A DNA stretch of 5,570 bases from an uncultured Lachnospiraceae bacterium. Its GTDB lineage: Bacteria; Bacillota; Clostridia; Lachnospirales; Lachnospiraceae. Position 1 is the stretch's first letter, and each line of letters starts with the position of its first letter. This document shows positions 5,329 to 5,570 of the stretch, one piece after another. The notes beneath the pieces are model-generated. The model saw nothing but the letters and a program-made list of their open reading frames with translations, searched no databases and was not told the DNA's origin. Location: NCBI GenBank assembly GCA_902797565.1, contig CADBTO010000217.1, positions 1 to 5,570 on the forward strand, given 5' to 3'. Made by a program: the position numbers and the translations under genes.

Positions 5329-5570
5329 ACAGCAGTACGCCAGTGTCTATGTGGAAGTGGCGGCAACCCGTGTGGATAAGCCGTTCCAGTACCGGATCCC
5401 GGCTGCCCTGGCGGGAAAGATTGAAGTGGGGCAGCGGGTGCTGGTGCCTTTTGGCGCACAGAAAAAGAAGGGCTTTGTCGTGGAACTTTCGGATACGCCG
5501 GAGATTGGGCCGGAGCGGATCCGGGACATCCTGGATGTGTCTGACGGGGAACGACCGATTGAGGGAGAAC
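5321..5570 (+). CDS. priA: Primosomal protein N' (replication restart helicase PriA), N-terminal part only
   Basis: Eighty-three codons are present and the frame is open at the window end. The translation begins MAKQQYASVYVEVAA, followed by RVDKPFQYRIP, VGQRVLVPFG and KKKGFVVELSD. This is the pattern of the PriA N-terminal 3'-DNA-binding domain (V-D-x-x-F-x-Y-x-V/I-P and G-x-R-V-x-V-P-F-G). PriA reloads the replicative helicase at stalled forks. The ATG overlaps the end of murE by 8 bases (5321-5328), which points to co-transcription and coupled translation. The helicase and zinc-binding regions would lie beyond the window, so function is inferred from the first domain. Confidence 0.93.
   Translation, partial: MAKQQYASVYVEVAATRVDKPFQYRIPAALAGKIEVGQRVLVPFGAQKKKGFVVELSDTPEIGPERIRDILDVSDGERPIEGE

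Overview
The window looks like a chromosomal segment of a Gram-positive, anaerobic, gut-type Clostridia (Bacillota), most likely Lachnospiraceae or a close relative. Pointers are a class II tRNA-Leu with an AAG anticodon and no encoded CCA, strong AAGGAGGT-type ribosome binding sites, a MurE with the meso-diaminopimelate signature DNPR, a pyrB-pyrI pair, and a PD-(D/E)XK nuclease 'transposase' family gene of a kind common in that group. The assignment to family is inference from gene style, not from a search.

Layout: (1) 1-127, tRNA-Leu(AAG) on the plus strand with a Rho-independent terminator. (2) 128-256, a gene-free but highly structured stretch: one copy of a ~50-bp dispersed repeat and three hairpins. 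(3) 257-1340 minus, a PD-(D/E)XK nuclease family gene with its own promoter and ribosome binding site but broken by a frameshift near the 5' end. (4) 1341-1533, that gene's promoter, a strong terminator, and a second copy of the dispersed repeat. (5) 1534-3728 minus, a three-gene unit pyrB-pyrI-esterase, read from a good promoter at 3773-3801 and ending at the 1437-1485 terminator. (6) 3729-3834, a short divergent promoter region. (7) 3835-5570 plus, murE followed by the start of priA, the two overlapping by 8 bases.

Functionally, pyrB and pyrI encode the two chains of class B aspartate carbamoyltransferase, the first committed step of pyrimidine synthesis. An alpha/beta-hydrolase gene of unknown substrate is translationally overlapped with pyrI. 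Divergently, murE makes UDP-MurNAc-tripeptide for peptidoglycan and priA starts the replication-restart helicase. The pyrB and murE promoters overlap physically, so the two units may compete for RNA polymerase.

Most of the window is ordinary housekeeping sequence. I see no convincing new multi-gene system. The parts most worth a second look are the two matching repeat copies, each placed between the 3' end of a minus-strand gene and a terminator, the hairpin cluster at 90-252, the frameshifted nuclease with its GLSQ tetrapeptide repeat, the overlapping divergent promoters, and the esterase joined to pyrBI.
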